DNA of 64,000 nt, taken from Litchfieldia stipae. Its GTDB lineage: Bacteria; Bacillota; Bacilli; Bacillales; Bacillaceae_L. This document shows, piece by piece, positions 29,170 to 37,960 of the stretch (position 1 is its first letter; each line of letters starts with the position of its first letter). A model generated the notes under the pieces. It was not told where the DNA came from. It saw only the letters and a list, made by a program, of their open reading frames with translations, and searched no databases. The stretch is from assembly GCF_014837155.1 (NCBI RefSeq), contig NZ_JACYHA010000020.1:1-64000 (forward strand). The letters run 5' to 3'. The position numbers and the translations under genes are program-made.

Positions 29170-31008
29170 CTAAACCATTTCTTCTGTTAGTTGATTTTCA
29201 TACAGGTCTGCATAGAAGCCTCCTGCTTTAAGCAAGGAATTATGGGTCCCTTTTTCAATTAATTGACCATCCTTCAAGACAAGAATTTGGTCTGCATTTT
29301 GAATCGTATTTAACCTATGGGCAATGACGAAGCTTGTTCTGCCTTCCATTAATCGCTGAAGTGCTTCTTGTATTTTCAGTTCAGTAATCGTATCAATGCT
29401 ACTTGTCGCTTCATCCAACACAAGCAAGGTTGGATTTGATAGAATTGCTCGTGCAATCGATAATAGCTGCTTCTGCCCTTGGCTAATTCCGTTCCCATCC
29501 TGGGTCAGCATCGTATCATATTTGTTTGGTAGCTTCATAATAAATGAATGAGCATTTGCTAGCTTTGCAGCCTCTTCAATTTCTTCATCTGTAGCATCCA
29601 ATCTTCCATACCTGATATTTTCTCTGATCGTCCCTTGAAATAAATAGGAGTCCTGCAAGACAAACCCCATATTTGCTCTTAGACTTTCTCTTTTTATATC
29701 CTTAATATGATGTCCATCAATCAAGATTCTTCCTTTGTCTACCTCATAGAATCGTGATAACAGGTTAATGATCGTTGTTTTCCCAGCACCAGTCGGTCCA
29801 ACCAATGCAACCGTTTCACCCTGTGCGACTGAGAAGCTAACTCCATTAACTGTATTCCCTTCTTTTTCATATGAAAAAGATACATCATCAAACTCTACAT
29901 TCCCATGCTGAATTCGAAGATCCTTAGCATTTTTCTCATCACTTGCTTCTTCCTTTTCATCAATCACTTCAAATACCCGTTCTGCACCTGCAACAGCGGA
30001 TAATAACGTATTGAACTGATTAGCAAGATCATTAAGTGGTCTAGTAAATTGTCTAGAATACTCCGCAAATATGACAATAACCCCAATTGAAATATAGTCA
30101 TTTATCGCTAAGATCCCACCGATTGCAGCAATCACGGCAAAGCTCAGATTATTAAGCATATTCATTAGTTTAGGAATAAACCCTGAATAGGCTTGAGCCC
30201 AATAACCTGCTGCTCGTAGGCGTTCACTTTTTTCACTAAATTCCCGCTTCACCTTGTATTCCTGTGAAAAGGTTTTGACGATTCGTTGACCTGAAATGGT
30301 TTCTTCGATATACCCGTTCAAATCACCAATGCTTTTTTGCTGCTCCTTGAAGAAGACACCTGTACGATTAGTAATCCACTTCAACCCAAAGAACATCGTC
30401 GGAACAATAACCAACGTTAATAATGTCAATAATGGACTAAGTAATAACATCACTGTTACAGTTCCAATAAGTGTTAAGATACTCGAAAATATTTGGATCA
30501 CTGAGCTATTTAAGGTTGAGCTAACATTCTCGATATCATTTGTTACTCTACTCATAAGTTCTCCATGCTGCCTTTTATCAAAGAAAGGAATCGGAAGCTT
30601 ATGTAGATGTTTAAACAGCTGTGTCCTCATTTTAAAAACGGTATTTTGAGCAATCCCTATCATCCAATAAGCTTGAAACCATGTTGACAAAGAATGGAAT
30701 ACGTATATAAAAACAAGACTTAGTCCTAGCATAAGTAGACCATTTGTATTTCGGTCAACAATATAATCATCAATGGCCATCCCAACTAAATAAGGACCTA
30801 ATAGCCCTAGAGCAGAGCTGATAATCACCATGAACAAGACAAGTGATAAGAGAACCCTACTTTCCGCTAAATAAGACCAGATTCTCTTAATTGTTCCTAC
30901 CCAATTTTTCGTTTTCGGTTTCTTTTTGCTATCGCCTGATTCTTGATTAGCGGAAGCAGTTATAGCTATTTTCTTATATTGAAAAGGCGTGACAAGTTGT
31001 TTTAACAT
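29170..31008 (-). CDS. yfiC: ABC exporter subunit with intact catalytic site
   Basis: 612 residues: a six-helix exporter domain (about residues 40-340) and an ABC ATPase with Walker A GPTGAGKTT, Walker B LLVLDEATSS with catalytic Glu, and the switch histidine in IAHRLNT. Its signature is degenerate (ISQGQ instead of LSGGQ). The partner upstream is degenerate in the complementary positions. It lies 3 bp after the partner. It matches B. subtilis YfiC, a putative multidrug-type exporter; the substrate is unknown. Confidence 0.9.
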   Translation of the reverse strand: MLKQLVTPFQYKKIAITASANQESGDSKKKPKTKNWVGTIKRIWSYLAESRVLLSLVLFMVIISSALGLLGPYLVGMAIDDYIVDRNTNGLLMLGLSLVFIYVFHSLSTWFQAYWMIGIAQNTVFKMRTQLFKHLHKLPIPFFDKRQHGELMSRVTNDIENVSSTLNSSVIQIFSSILTLIGTVTVMLLLSPLLTLLTLVIVPTMFFGLKWITNRTGVFFKEQQKSIGDLNGYIEETISGQRIVKTFSQEYKVKREFSEKSERLRAAGYWAQAYSGFIPKLMNMLNNLSFAVIAAIGGILAINDYISIGVIVIFAEYSRQFTRPLNDLANQFNTLLSAVAGAERVFEVIDEKEEASDEKNAKDLRIQHGNVEFDDVSFSYEKEGNTVNGVSFSVAQGETVALVGPTGAGKTTIINLLSRFYEVDKGRILIDGHHIKDIKRESLRANMGFVLQDSYLFQGTIRENIRYGRLDATDEEIEEAAKLANAHSFIMKLPNKYDTMLTQDGNGISQGQKQLLSIARAILSNPTLLVLDEATSSIDTITELKIQEALQRLMEGRTSFVIAHRLNTIQNADQILVLKDGQLIEKGTHNSLLKAGGFYADLYENQLTEEMV

Positions 31009-31011
31009 GCG

Positions 31012-32733
31012 TTACATAGCCTCCTCTCGATATTGCGATTGATAGATTTTCTGATAAAGACTAGATTCCTTTAATAATTGTTCGTGACTGCCTTTAGCAA
31101 TGAGCTTCCCTTCTTCAATTAATAATATTAAATCAGACTCCACAGCCGTACTAATTTTTTGAGTAATAATCAAAGTTGTACATGTATATTGTTTCAACGC
31201 TTCTAATAATCTCGCTTCTGTTTTCAAATCAAGCGCACTTGTACTATCATCTAATAACAGAATCTTAGGCTTTCTGACCAGTGCTCTTGCAATGGATAGA
31301 CGTTGTTTTTGTCCACCGGATAAGTTGACGCCTTTTTGACCAATGATCGTATCATAGCCTTTGGGCAAGTTCATTAGTGTATCATGAATTTGTGCATTCT
31401 TGGCAGCTGATATCATTTCATCAACTGTAGCATCCTCTTTTCCCCAGCGAATATTCTCTTTGACAGAACCAGTAAATAATAATGCCTCTTGTGGAACATA
31501 GCCAATCTGATTTCTCAAAGCAATCGATTGCATCGTTCGCACATCCTGGCCATCAATTAGAACTTCACCCTCATCAACATCAAACAAACGTGGAATCAGT
31601 TGAAACAATGAGGATTTACCTGATCCAGTTGCTCCTAATATCGCAACGGTTTGACCTGGTTCAACCTTAAATGAAAGATTCTCCAGAACCTTTGAATCTG
31701 TACCCGGATATGTAAATGATACGTCGTTAAATTCAATTTCACCTTCAAGGGAGGAAGACTCTAGTGATTCCTGCTGATCCTCAATCTCATCTATTTCAGT
31801 TTCTAATACTTCTGCAATCCTTCGAGAAGAAGCCTTCGCTCTTGAGAATGCCATGATGATGAATGAGAAAATTGAAAACGCTCCAGTAATTCTTGTTGCG
31901 TAATTGACGATTGCTACAACCTCCCCAACTTGTGCATCACCTATATTAACCATTGAGCTACCAAACCAAAGAACAGCTAAGATTCCGAGATTCATTACCA
32001 AGAGAAGAACTGGCATCGTTACTTCCATCAATCGTAATGCTGAAACAGTTTTGTCCTTTAACTGTTCATTTGTCTTTGTAAATCGTTTGACCTCATACTT
32101 TCTTCGCAAGAAAGCCTTTATTAATCTGATTCCTGTGAGATTTTCTCGCATAACGCCATTCACTCGGTCAAGTCTCTCCTGCACAGCTTTGAATAATGCA
32201 TCTCCTTTGTTCATTACCCAATACAGGAAAATAAATAAAATTGGCATCACAATCAGGAAAATCAGTGACAATTTAAAATTCACGATGAGAGCCATAATGA
32301 CTCCACCAATAATTAAAAGCGGAGCACGAAGCATAATCCGTAGGCTCATAAACACTGTATTTTGAACCTGTACAACGTCATTTGTCATCCTTGTTATTAG
32401 AGAGGATGTTGGAAATAAATTAAATTTACTAAATGAGAAGGACTGTACCTTATCAAAAATGGCTTTACGGATATCTAAGCCAAAGCTCTGACTTACATGG
32501 GCAGCATAAAAGGAATTTACAATCCCTGAAATAAATGCAAGAAGTGACATACCAACCATCACGATACCCCAATGAATAATGGTGGAAATATCTCCGGTCA
32601 TAATACCGTCATCCACAATCTTAGCCATAAATAATGGCTGCAGAAGCTCGACAGTAAGCTCGACTAACATTAAGAATAATGCAACAAATACAGCTATTCG
32701 ATATGATTTTAAAAATGACATGACTTTTAACAT
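31012..32733 (-). CDS. yfiB: ABC exporter subunit with degenerate catalytic site
   Basis: 573 residues, the length of B. subtilis YfiB: six membrane helices then an ATPase with Walker A GATGSGKSS and a canonical signature NLSGGQKQR. Walker B is followed by Asp instead of the catalytic Glu (LLLDDSTSALD), and the switch His is Gln (IITQKIST). This is the inactive half of an asymmetric heterodimer, as in BmrCD-type exporters. GGGGGA precedes the ATG. First gene of a two-gene operon. Confidence 0.9.
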   Translation of the reverse strand: MLKVMSFLKSYRIAVFVALFLMLVELTVELLQPLFMAKIVDDGIMTGDISTIIHWGIVMVGMSLLAFISGIVNSFYAAHVSQSFGLDIRKAIFDKVQSFSFSKFNLFPTSSLITRMTNDVVQVQNTVFMSLRIMLRAPLLIIGGVIMALIVNFKLSLIFLIVMPILFIFLYWVMNKGDALFKAVQERLDRVNGVMRENLTGIRLIKAFLRRKYEVKRFTKTNEQLKDKTVSALRLMEVTMPVLLLVMNLGILAVLWFGSSMVNIGDAQVGEVVAIVNYATRITGAFSIFSFIIMAFSRAKASSRRIAEVLETEIDEIEDQQESLESSSLEGEIEFNDVSFTYPGTDSKVLENLSFKVEPGQTVAILGATGSGKSSLFQLIPRLFDVDEGEVLIDGQDVRTMQSIALRNQIGYVPQEALLFTGSVKENIRWGKEDATVDEMISAAKNAQIHDTLMNLPKGYDTIIGQKGVNLSGGQKQRLSIARALVRKPKILLLDDSTSALDLKTEARLLEALKQYTCTTLIITQKISTAVESDLILLIEEGKLIAKGSHEQLLKESSLYQKIYQSQYREEAM

Positions 32734-32875
32734 ATGTATCCCCCAAACAGTCTACCTTTGATGTCTATTGTTATTTCATTAGCTTTACTAATATCTTGAA
32801 TTTTATCTATTTATTATCATACTCCTTTTTTTGTTATTTTTAAATAGTTTGACATTTTTATTCTTCCAATGAAAA

Positions 32876-32907
32876 AAAGCAAAACCTGGACTCACCGGTT
32901 TTGCTTT
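32876..32907 (-). terminator. terminator of the lia operon
   Basis: AAAGCAAAACC pairs with GGTTTTGCTTT, followed on the minus strand by a run of seven T. It is separated from the liaR stop by about 155 bp that hold palindromic repeat copy 3. The remainder of the 331-bp gap 32734-33064 is the yfiB upstream region. Confidence 0.88.
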
Positions 32908-32920
32908 ACTTGGGATTATT

Positions 32921-33042
32921 CCGCAGCCTGAATACACTCCGCGTCCAGTGGGGTGACCCGTGAGCCTCCTCGTCACAAGGCTCCTGCGGGGTCTCACTCT
33001 GGCCACTAATCCCACTGGAGTCTCCCTGTATTCAGACTGCTA
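32921..33042 (-). repeat. GC-rich palindromic repeat, copy 3 (long form)
   Basis: Arms CCGCAGCCTGAATACACTCC and CTGTATTCAGACTGC with the same inner GTGAGCCTCCTCGTC and CTCCTGCGGGGTCTCAC as copy 2. It lies between the liaR stop and the operon terminator, so it is part of the lia 3' untranslated region. Confidence 0.88.
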
Positions 33043-33064
33043 CTTTTCAATTCTAATGTACAAT

Positions 33065-33694
33065 TTATTTAACCAACGAGTGTTTAAATGCATAGATGAC
33101 TGCTTGTGTGCGGTCATTTACTTCTAGCTTAGACAAGACATTGCTCACATGAACCTTGACTGTTTTAAGGGAAATAAAGAGTTCATCCCCAATTTCTTGG
33201 TTCGTTTTCCCTTGGGCCATTAATAGTAATACCTCAAGCTCTCGATTCGTTAATTCCTCGTGGAGTGGGACTTCCTGTTTACGCATTTTCATCATCATTT
33301 TTCCTGTTACCTCTGGTTCGAGAACCGTTTGACCTTCATAGGTAGAACGAACGGCATTAGCGATTTCACTCGCCTTTGACGTCTTAAGCATATAACTAGT
33401 GGCTCCCGCTTCTAGTGCCGGATACACCTTCTCATCGTCTAAAAAGCTTGTCACAATCACGATTTTTGCTTCTGGCCACTTGGCAATGATTTGTCTTGTT
33501 GCCTCGATTCCATCCATCTCTTTCATGACTAAATCCATCAAAATCACGTCTGGACGTAACGTAAGGGCGAGTTCGACCCCTTTTTTCCCATCCTCAGCTT
33601 CTGCGATCACTTCAATATCTGGCTGTGCTGTTAAATAAGAGGATACTCCGATTCTTACCATTTCATGATCATCAACGAATAATACCTTAATCAT
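33065..33694 (-). CDS. liaR: response regulator LiaR
   Basis: 209 residues: a receiver domain with the acidic pocket FVDDH, phosphorylated Asp54 in ILMDLVM and the conserved Lys in LKTSK, followed by a LuxR/NarL-type helix-turn-helix (LTNRELEVLLLMAQGKTNQEIGD and SLKTVKVHVSNVLSKL). It activates the lia promoter under cell-envelope stress such as bacitracin or other lipid II cycle inhibitors. It is the last gene of the operon, 9 bp after liaS. Confidence 0.95.
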   Translation of the reverse strand: MIKVLFVDDHEMVRIGVSSYLTAQPDIEVIAEAEDGKKGVELALTLRPDVILMDLVMKEMDGIEATRQIIAKWPEAKIVIVTSFLDDEKVYPALEAGATSYMLKTSKASEIANAVRSTYEGQTVLEPEVTGKMMMKMRKQEVPLHEELTNRELEVLLLMAQGKTNQEIGDELFISLKTVKVHVSNVLSKLEVNDRTQAVIYAFKHSLVK

Positions 33695-33703
33695 TTTCTA
33701 CCT

Positions 33704-34735
33704 TCACCCCATCATTGGCACTTTTACCTCAAGCTTAGTTCCACTGTTTTTGACGCTGACTACTTTTAATGTTCCACCTATTTCAGCTGCTCGGTCCTGC
33801 ATATTCTGCATTCCGTAAGACCCTGGTGTAGAAGCATCATTGTTCATTTCAAAGCCGACACCATTGTCAACAATTCTTAAAATTACAAAGTTATCTCTTA
33901 AAATGAGCAAGATTTCAACCTTAGTACATTTGGCATGTCTGAGCGTATTAGAAACCGACTCTTGAAGGATACGGAATAAATGATCCTCGATCCCTTTATC
34001 TAACTGCATCTCTTCAATCTTCCAAGTAATTTCCATCGGAACCTTTTGGGTCAGTTCAAACAATAGCTCTTTGATGCCCTCTTGTAATGATTTCCCCTTT
34101 AATGCAGCAGGACGTAGATGTAATAGTAAGGCTCTCATTTCCAATTGTGATTGGTGTATCATGTTTTCTACTAGCTTTAATTGCTTGCTTTCGGAATCTT
34201 CCACTTGTGCTCTAGATTCTGTTATGGCTGACATAAGCATCGATGCAGCAAACAATTGCTGGCTGACTGAGTCATGTAATTCTCTTGCAAGACGATTTCT
34301 CTCTCTCGAAATAATTTCTTGAATTCGTTTTTCTTGATCTTCGGCTTTTTCTGTTGCTAGCTTTTGAGAACGTCTAACTTGCTCAGCCATTGTCAGCTTG
34401 ATATTATTGATTTTCTTAATAATGACCTCTTCTTCTATATCCGTCCCTAGCGGCTGAAGCTCTTCTGTATTTCCTTCTTCTACTAAACTAAGACGATTTG
34501 CGATTTCTCTTAACTGGTTTCTTTTAGCAAGCCCATTGAAAAAACCAAACATGATACCTATCACAATGCAAATACTTGGTATGATAATAATGAAGGGAAC
34601 ATCTAATATTTTTTGTTGCCATAATAATGACCAATTGTCTAAAGGAAAGGTTAGAAAAATCCCAAGTGATGATATAAGCAACAGTAATACTGATAGGCAG
34701 GTAGCAAGTAAAATTTGTCGTTGAAGTATACTCAT
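33704..34735 (-). CDS. liaS: sensor histidine kinase LiaS
   Basis: 343 residues: two N-terminal membrane helices (about 8-30 and 46-68) with a very short outside loop, typical of intramembrane-sensing kinases, a coiled linker and the HisKA_3 domain with His154 in RLARELHDSVSQQLFA. The HATPase domain ends with DNGVGFE. Its ATG overlaps the end of liaF by 4 bases, fitting the known control of LiaS by LiaF. Confidence 0.94.
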   Translation of the reverse strand: MSILQRQILLATCLSVLLLLISSLGIFLTFPLDNWSLLWQQKILDVPFIIIIPSICIVIGIMFGFFNGLAKRNQLREIANRLSLVEEGNTEELQPLGTDIEEEVIIKKINNIKLTMAEQVRRSQKLATEKAEDQEKRIQEIISRERNRLARELHDSVSQQLFAASMLMSAITESRAQVEDSESKQLKLVENMIHQSQLEMRALLLHLRPAALKGKSLQEGIKELLFELTQKVPMEITWKIEEMQLDKGIEDHLFRILQESVSNTLRHAKCTKVEILLILRDNFVILRIVDNGVGFEMNNDASTPGSYGMQNMQDRAAEIGGTLKVVSVKNSGTKLEVKVPMMG

Positions 34736-35463
34736 TGTCGCTTCACCTCAAGGTCTCCATAAATCATTGAGGTTACGATCTTAATTTTCTGACTAGAAGC
34801 TTGATAATCAGCGGTTTCAAAAGAAAGTGTTTGATTAAATGCCTTTGACTCCTTATGCTGAAATACAGATGTTCCTCCTAAGATGGCTGAATGATGGATT
34901 GTTACTTCTAATTCATAAGGAACAAGAATTTTGATATTTCCTGCGATGCCTCGAATGAAGATAATTGATTCACCCTCAGGTAACACTGTATTACTTAAAT
35001 CAATAACGGCTTCTCCTATCCCCATTTGTATGTTAATATCATTCCATTCATATACCTGTTCTGGGGTTTCGAATCGACCGAATATTGGATTCTTAAATAG
35101 AGGTTGCTTTTTAACGACTTGCTCATTACCCTCTGACTGTGAGTTCTCAATGATAGGCTCCACCTTAAGAGGGTCTTTTTTTGTTTGATAATACTTATGA
35201 ACAAAATAAATAATAATGGCTAACAAAAGAAACTTGAAGGCACTACTACTTAGAATCGCAACAATAATTGTTACGACACCAAACCAAAACATGACTTTCC
35301 CGAAGGTGCTTTCATATTTCGTACTACCAAAATAAATACACAGACCAGAAATTAATGCTGAGAACATAACCCCGTGATTAAAAAAGGTCACTTCTATGAT
35401 TAAAATAGCAATACCAACCATCGCAATCCAGCTTCGGAAATCTTCTTTTTTAAATTGCAGCAT
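34732..35463 (-). CDS. liaF: LiaF, negative regulator of LiaRS
   Basis: 243 residues: about four N-terminal membrane helices (to residue 95), a charged linker and a C-terminal soluble beta domain (IGEAVIDLSNTVLPEGES, then IKILVPYELEV) characteristic of LiaF/DUF2154. It holds LiaS in the off state in unstressed cells. AAGGGGG lies 7 nt before the ATG. A partial terminator separates it from liaH. Confidence 0.93.
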   Translation of the reverse strand: MLQFKKEDFRSWIAMVGIAILIIEVTFFNHGVMFSALISGLCIYFGSTKYESTFGKVMFWFGVVTIIVAILSSSAFKFLLLAIIIYFVHKYYQTKKDPLKVEPIIENSQSEGNEQVVKKQPLFKNPIFGRFETPEQVYEWNDINIQMGIGEAVIDLSNTVLPEGESIIFIRGIAGNIKILVPYELEVTIHHSAILGGTSVFQHKESKAFNQTLSFETADYQASSQKIKIVTSMIYGDLEVKRQ

Positions 35464-35516
35464 GGGGCTATCCCCCTTAATTTATTATCTTCTCTGAAGT
35501 TTTTTTGTCTACTAAA

Positions 35517-35536
35517 AGGCATAGTTACCTATGCCT
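35517..35536 (-). terminator. hairpin between liaH and liaF
   Basis: AGGCATAG, a 4-nt loop and CTATGCCT, followed on the minus strand by TTTTAG only. A weak terminator here would give abundant liaIH mRNA and little read-through into liaFSR, the pattern known in B. subtilis. Confidence 0.65.
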
Positions 35537-35584
35537 CTAGCATACCATGATTAGATTATGAAAGAGTATTAGTTTCTTCTTTTT

Positions 35585-36202
35585 TTACTCTTTTTCTAAC
35601 TGAGCAATTCTTGAATCAATCGTACTTCGATAATAAGATGAGTTGACCTGAGTTTCTAGTTGATCGATGTAACGATCCATTTCAGTGAAGCTAATAGAGG
35701 CCTTATCTTCATAGACTGACCCTGAATCAAGCACTTGGTTCATGCGAAAGTTTGCTCTTGCGATATTCTCACGTCCCATTAATTCCATTCTTCTTAGGTT
35801 CATATCCTTTAGCTTATGCTTCATTTCCTGATATTTTGTCTCAAGCTCTACTAGGTGTTTTGCTGCCTCTTCTAGTGTGGCCTTTAAGCGAGCTGAACGT
35901 TCTTCATATTGGAGCTGCTCTTTGAAAGCAAATTGATATAATTCTTCTTCGCCAGCTTTTGATGCAATTTCTGCTTGTTGCTTTCGTTTTTCTGAAAGCT
36001 GTGTTGAATGATGAAGCTCTCTTGTAAATTCCTCTTTCAATCGATGTTGTCTCTCCACTAGTTTACGTACTTTTTCAACTTCCAATTCACATTGACGAAG
36101 ATGCTGATTTAGTGCAGCAATTGGATTTTTCTTTTCCTTTTCATCTAATACCTCATGAAGGTCTGCTGCAATTGTATTCTTAATTCGATTAAATAAACCC
36201 AT
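35585..36202 (-). CDS. liaH: phage-shock protein A homologue LiaH
   Basis: 205 residues, nearly all coiled coil, starting with the PspA/IM30 signature MGLFNRIKNTIAADLHEVLD and an amphipathic first helix. It assembles into rings on the membrane and stabilises it under envelope stress. It is 22 bp after liaI and needs LiaI as its membrane anchor in B. subtilis. Confidence 0.93.
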   Translation of the reverse strand: MGLFNRIKNTIAADLHEVLDEKEKKNPIAALNQHLRQCELEVEKVRKLVERQHRLKEEFTRELHHSTQLSEKRKQQAEIASKAGEEELYQFAFKEQLQYEERSARLKATLEEAAKHLVELETKYQEMKHKLKDMNLRRMELMGRENIARANFRMNQVLDSGSVYEDKASISFTEMDRYIDQLETQVNSSYYRSTIDSRIAQLEKE

Positions 36203-36224
36203 TATTATCGCTCCCTATCTTTTA

Positions 36225-36572
36225 TTAGAAATTCTTCTTTAATTGCTCCCATTCTTTTTCAAAGTTGGTGAAAGGGTCGCTTTCCTCTTTTTCCACGTTC
36301 TCTGTTTTATTCCAATTCTTATACACTAAGTAAACAACGATGGCTGCTGCAACTCCAATTAGTGCTGGTACATTTGACAATGTGATACTAATCGCAAAGA
36401 ATCCTAGAATCCCCCATAACACTTTTTTTCCGGTCGATTCTGCTTTGATGAATCCTTTGAAAGCATAATACAAAACAGCTAAACCAATGATCATTCCTAA
36501 GACAGGGCCTACATGAGCTAGCATGATGATTCCTGCGGTGATCCCAATTAGTAATAAACCAAATTTCTTCAT
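36225..36572 (-). CDS. liaI: LiaI-like membrane anchor
   Basis: 115 residues with three to four short hydrophobic helices (residues 4-24, 26-44, 52-85) and an acidic cytoplasmic tail with DPFTNFEKEWEQLKKNF, like the tail of B. subtilis LiaI. It is first in the operon. The upstream region has two TACGT repeats 9 bp apart near 36670, a possible LiaR site, and a TATAAC -10-like hexamer near 36650; both are tentative. No liaG is present. Confidence 0.8.
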   Translation of the reverse strand: MKKFGLLLIGITAGIIMLAHVGPVLGMIIGLAVLYYAFKGFIKAESTGKKVLWGILGFFAISITLSNVPALIGVAAAIVVYLVYKNWNKTENVEKEESDPFTNFEKEWEQLKKNF

Positions 36573-36697
36573 CCTGACTTCCTCCTTTCATTTCATGTCT
36601 TTATTCTAACTTGATTCAATATTCACCATAATGATCCTCAGTTATATTTTTGAATAGGACTTGAGACGTATCAAACGTAAGACTGATCCATAATAAA

Positions 36698-36722
36698 AAG
36701 ACAGCTTTTCAGGCTGCCTTTA
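36698..36722 (-). terminator. terminator of the D-amino-acid enzyme gene
   Basis: AAGGCAGC and GCTGTCTT form a stem (one G-U pair), followed on the minus strand by TTTTTATTA, 12 bp past the stop. Confidence 0.8.
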
Positions 36723-36734
36723 AGTTTTACTTAC

Positions 36735-37850
36735 TTATTGATTCATTCCTCTTGCATCGACATTCCAGATGTCTACAACAATTCCTTTTTGATGTACGAT
36801 ATAGTGGTTGAATTGATTAACGACAGTGCATGCATGGTTCGGAATGATTTCTACTATGTCATTTCTTTTTAAAGTGGATGGTGAAGTGAAAATTCCGACT
36901 CCATGCTCTTCAGATAAGCGCTCAATCTCAATCTCGGGATGACCAATAACGGTACCAAACCCTCTTACTGTTTCATTCCCATGGGCTCCCTTATCTAAGC
37001 ATAGCGTCTTACTACCAGAATCAAAGACCACTCGATCCTTATAGACACCAACAACTGACGCTAGCACTGATAGAGCACATTTCTCAATTGATGTCACACC
37101 AAGTCCTACTTGAATCGAATCAAAGAATGCTGCATTTCCGGGGCGAACCTCATTAATCCCTTCAATCACCCCCGCAAGCTTATATGTTGGAGTAGACCCA
37201 ACACTTCTTACTGGAATAGGTATCCCCATTCGTTCACATTCTTGCGCACTATCTACAACTGCGTTTGCCTCTTGAATGGCAATCTGTTGGATCTCTTCTG
37301 TAGTTTTTGCAGCATAAGAATGCCCAGCATGAGTGAAGATTCCACCTAGCCTTAATTTCGATAAGAACAGGATGGCTTGAGCTAATTTGACGACCTCTTC
37401 CTTCGGCTCTACCCCACATCGATTTAGTCCTGAATTGACCTTAATCCAAACCTCCAATATATACGGAGAACTTTCTAATTCTTGTTGAAGTTCTTTAAGC
37501 TGGTCAATATGATCCACAGCTATTTTTAATTTAACTCCTTTAGCTAATAGCCCTTTGATTCGTTCAATCTTCTGTTTTTTTGAAATAGGGTAGGCGACCA
37601 GGATATCAGTGATTCCTCCTGCAGCCATTACCTCAGCCTCAGATAACTTTGCAACAGTAATTCCTATAGCTCCTGCCTCCACCTGCATATTCGCAAGTCT
37701 TACAGATTTATGTGTTTTAATATGTGGCCGAAGAACCAATTGATTCTCTACCGCAAAAGTAGTCATATCGTCTATATTTGCTTGTAGTTTATCCAGATCT
37801 AGCAATAACGAAGGTGTATCAAGCTCTTTGATTAATTGTCCTGTCTCCAT
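36735..37850 (-). CDS. D-threonine aldolase / D-serine dehydratase-like enzyme
   Basis: A fold-type III pyridoxal-phosphate enzyme of 371 residues. The N-terminal alanine-racemase-like barrel has the cofactor lysine in RPHIKTHK. The C-terminal domain has the metal-binding His and Cys in PNHACTVVN, found in D-threonine aldolases and D-serine dehydratases. The product split (aldolase or dehydratase) cannot be read from the sequence. The start is the ATG at 37850, preceded by GGTGGGG; a GTG 4 codons upstream is possible. It is monocistronic, between two terminators. Confidence 0.85.
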   Translation of the reverse strand: METGQLIKELDTPSLLLDLDKLQANIDDMTTFAVENQLVLRPHIKTHKSVRLANMQVEAGAIGITVAKLSEAEVMAAGGITDILVAYPISKKQKIERIKGLLAKGVKLKIAVDHIDQLKELQQELESSPYILEVWIKVNSGLNRCGVEPKEEVVKLAQAILFLSKLRLGGIFTHAGHSYAAKTTEEIQQIAIQEANAVVDSAQECERMGIPIPVRSVGSTPTYKLAGVIEGINEVRPGNAAFFDSIQVGLGVTSIEKCALSVLASVVGVYKDRVVFDSGSKTLCLDKGAHGNETVRGFGTVIGHPEIEIERLSEEHGVGIFTSPSTLKRNDIVEIIPNHACTVVNQFNHYIVHQKGIVVDIWNVDARGMNQ

Positions 37851-37893
37851 CACAATCCCCACCTGACTATGTTAATAGTTCCATCATAACTAA

Positions 37894-37940
37894 AAAAAGG
37901 ACAAATAATCTAGAGATTTCATAGATCATTTGTCCTTTTT
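37894..37940 (-). terminator. terminator of fpbQ
   Basis: AAAAAGGACAAAT pairs with ATTTGTCCTTTTT around a 21-nt AT-rich loop. It ends the petrobactin importer genes on the minus strand. Confidence 0.88.
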
Positions 37941-37960
37941 GTAAAATAAATTATAGTGAT

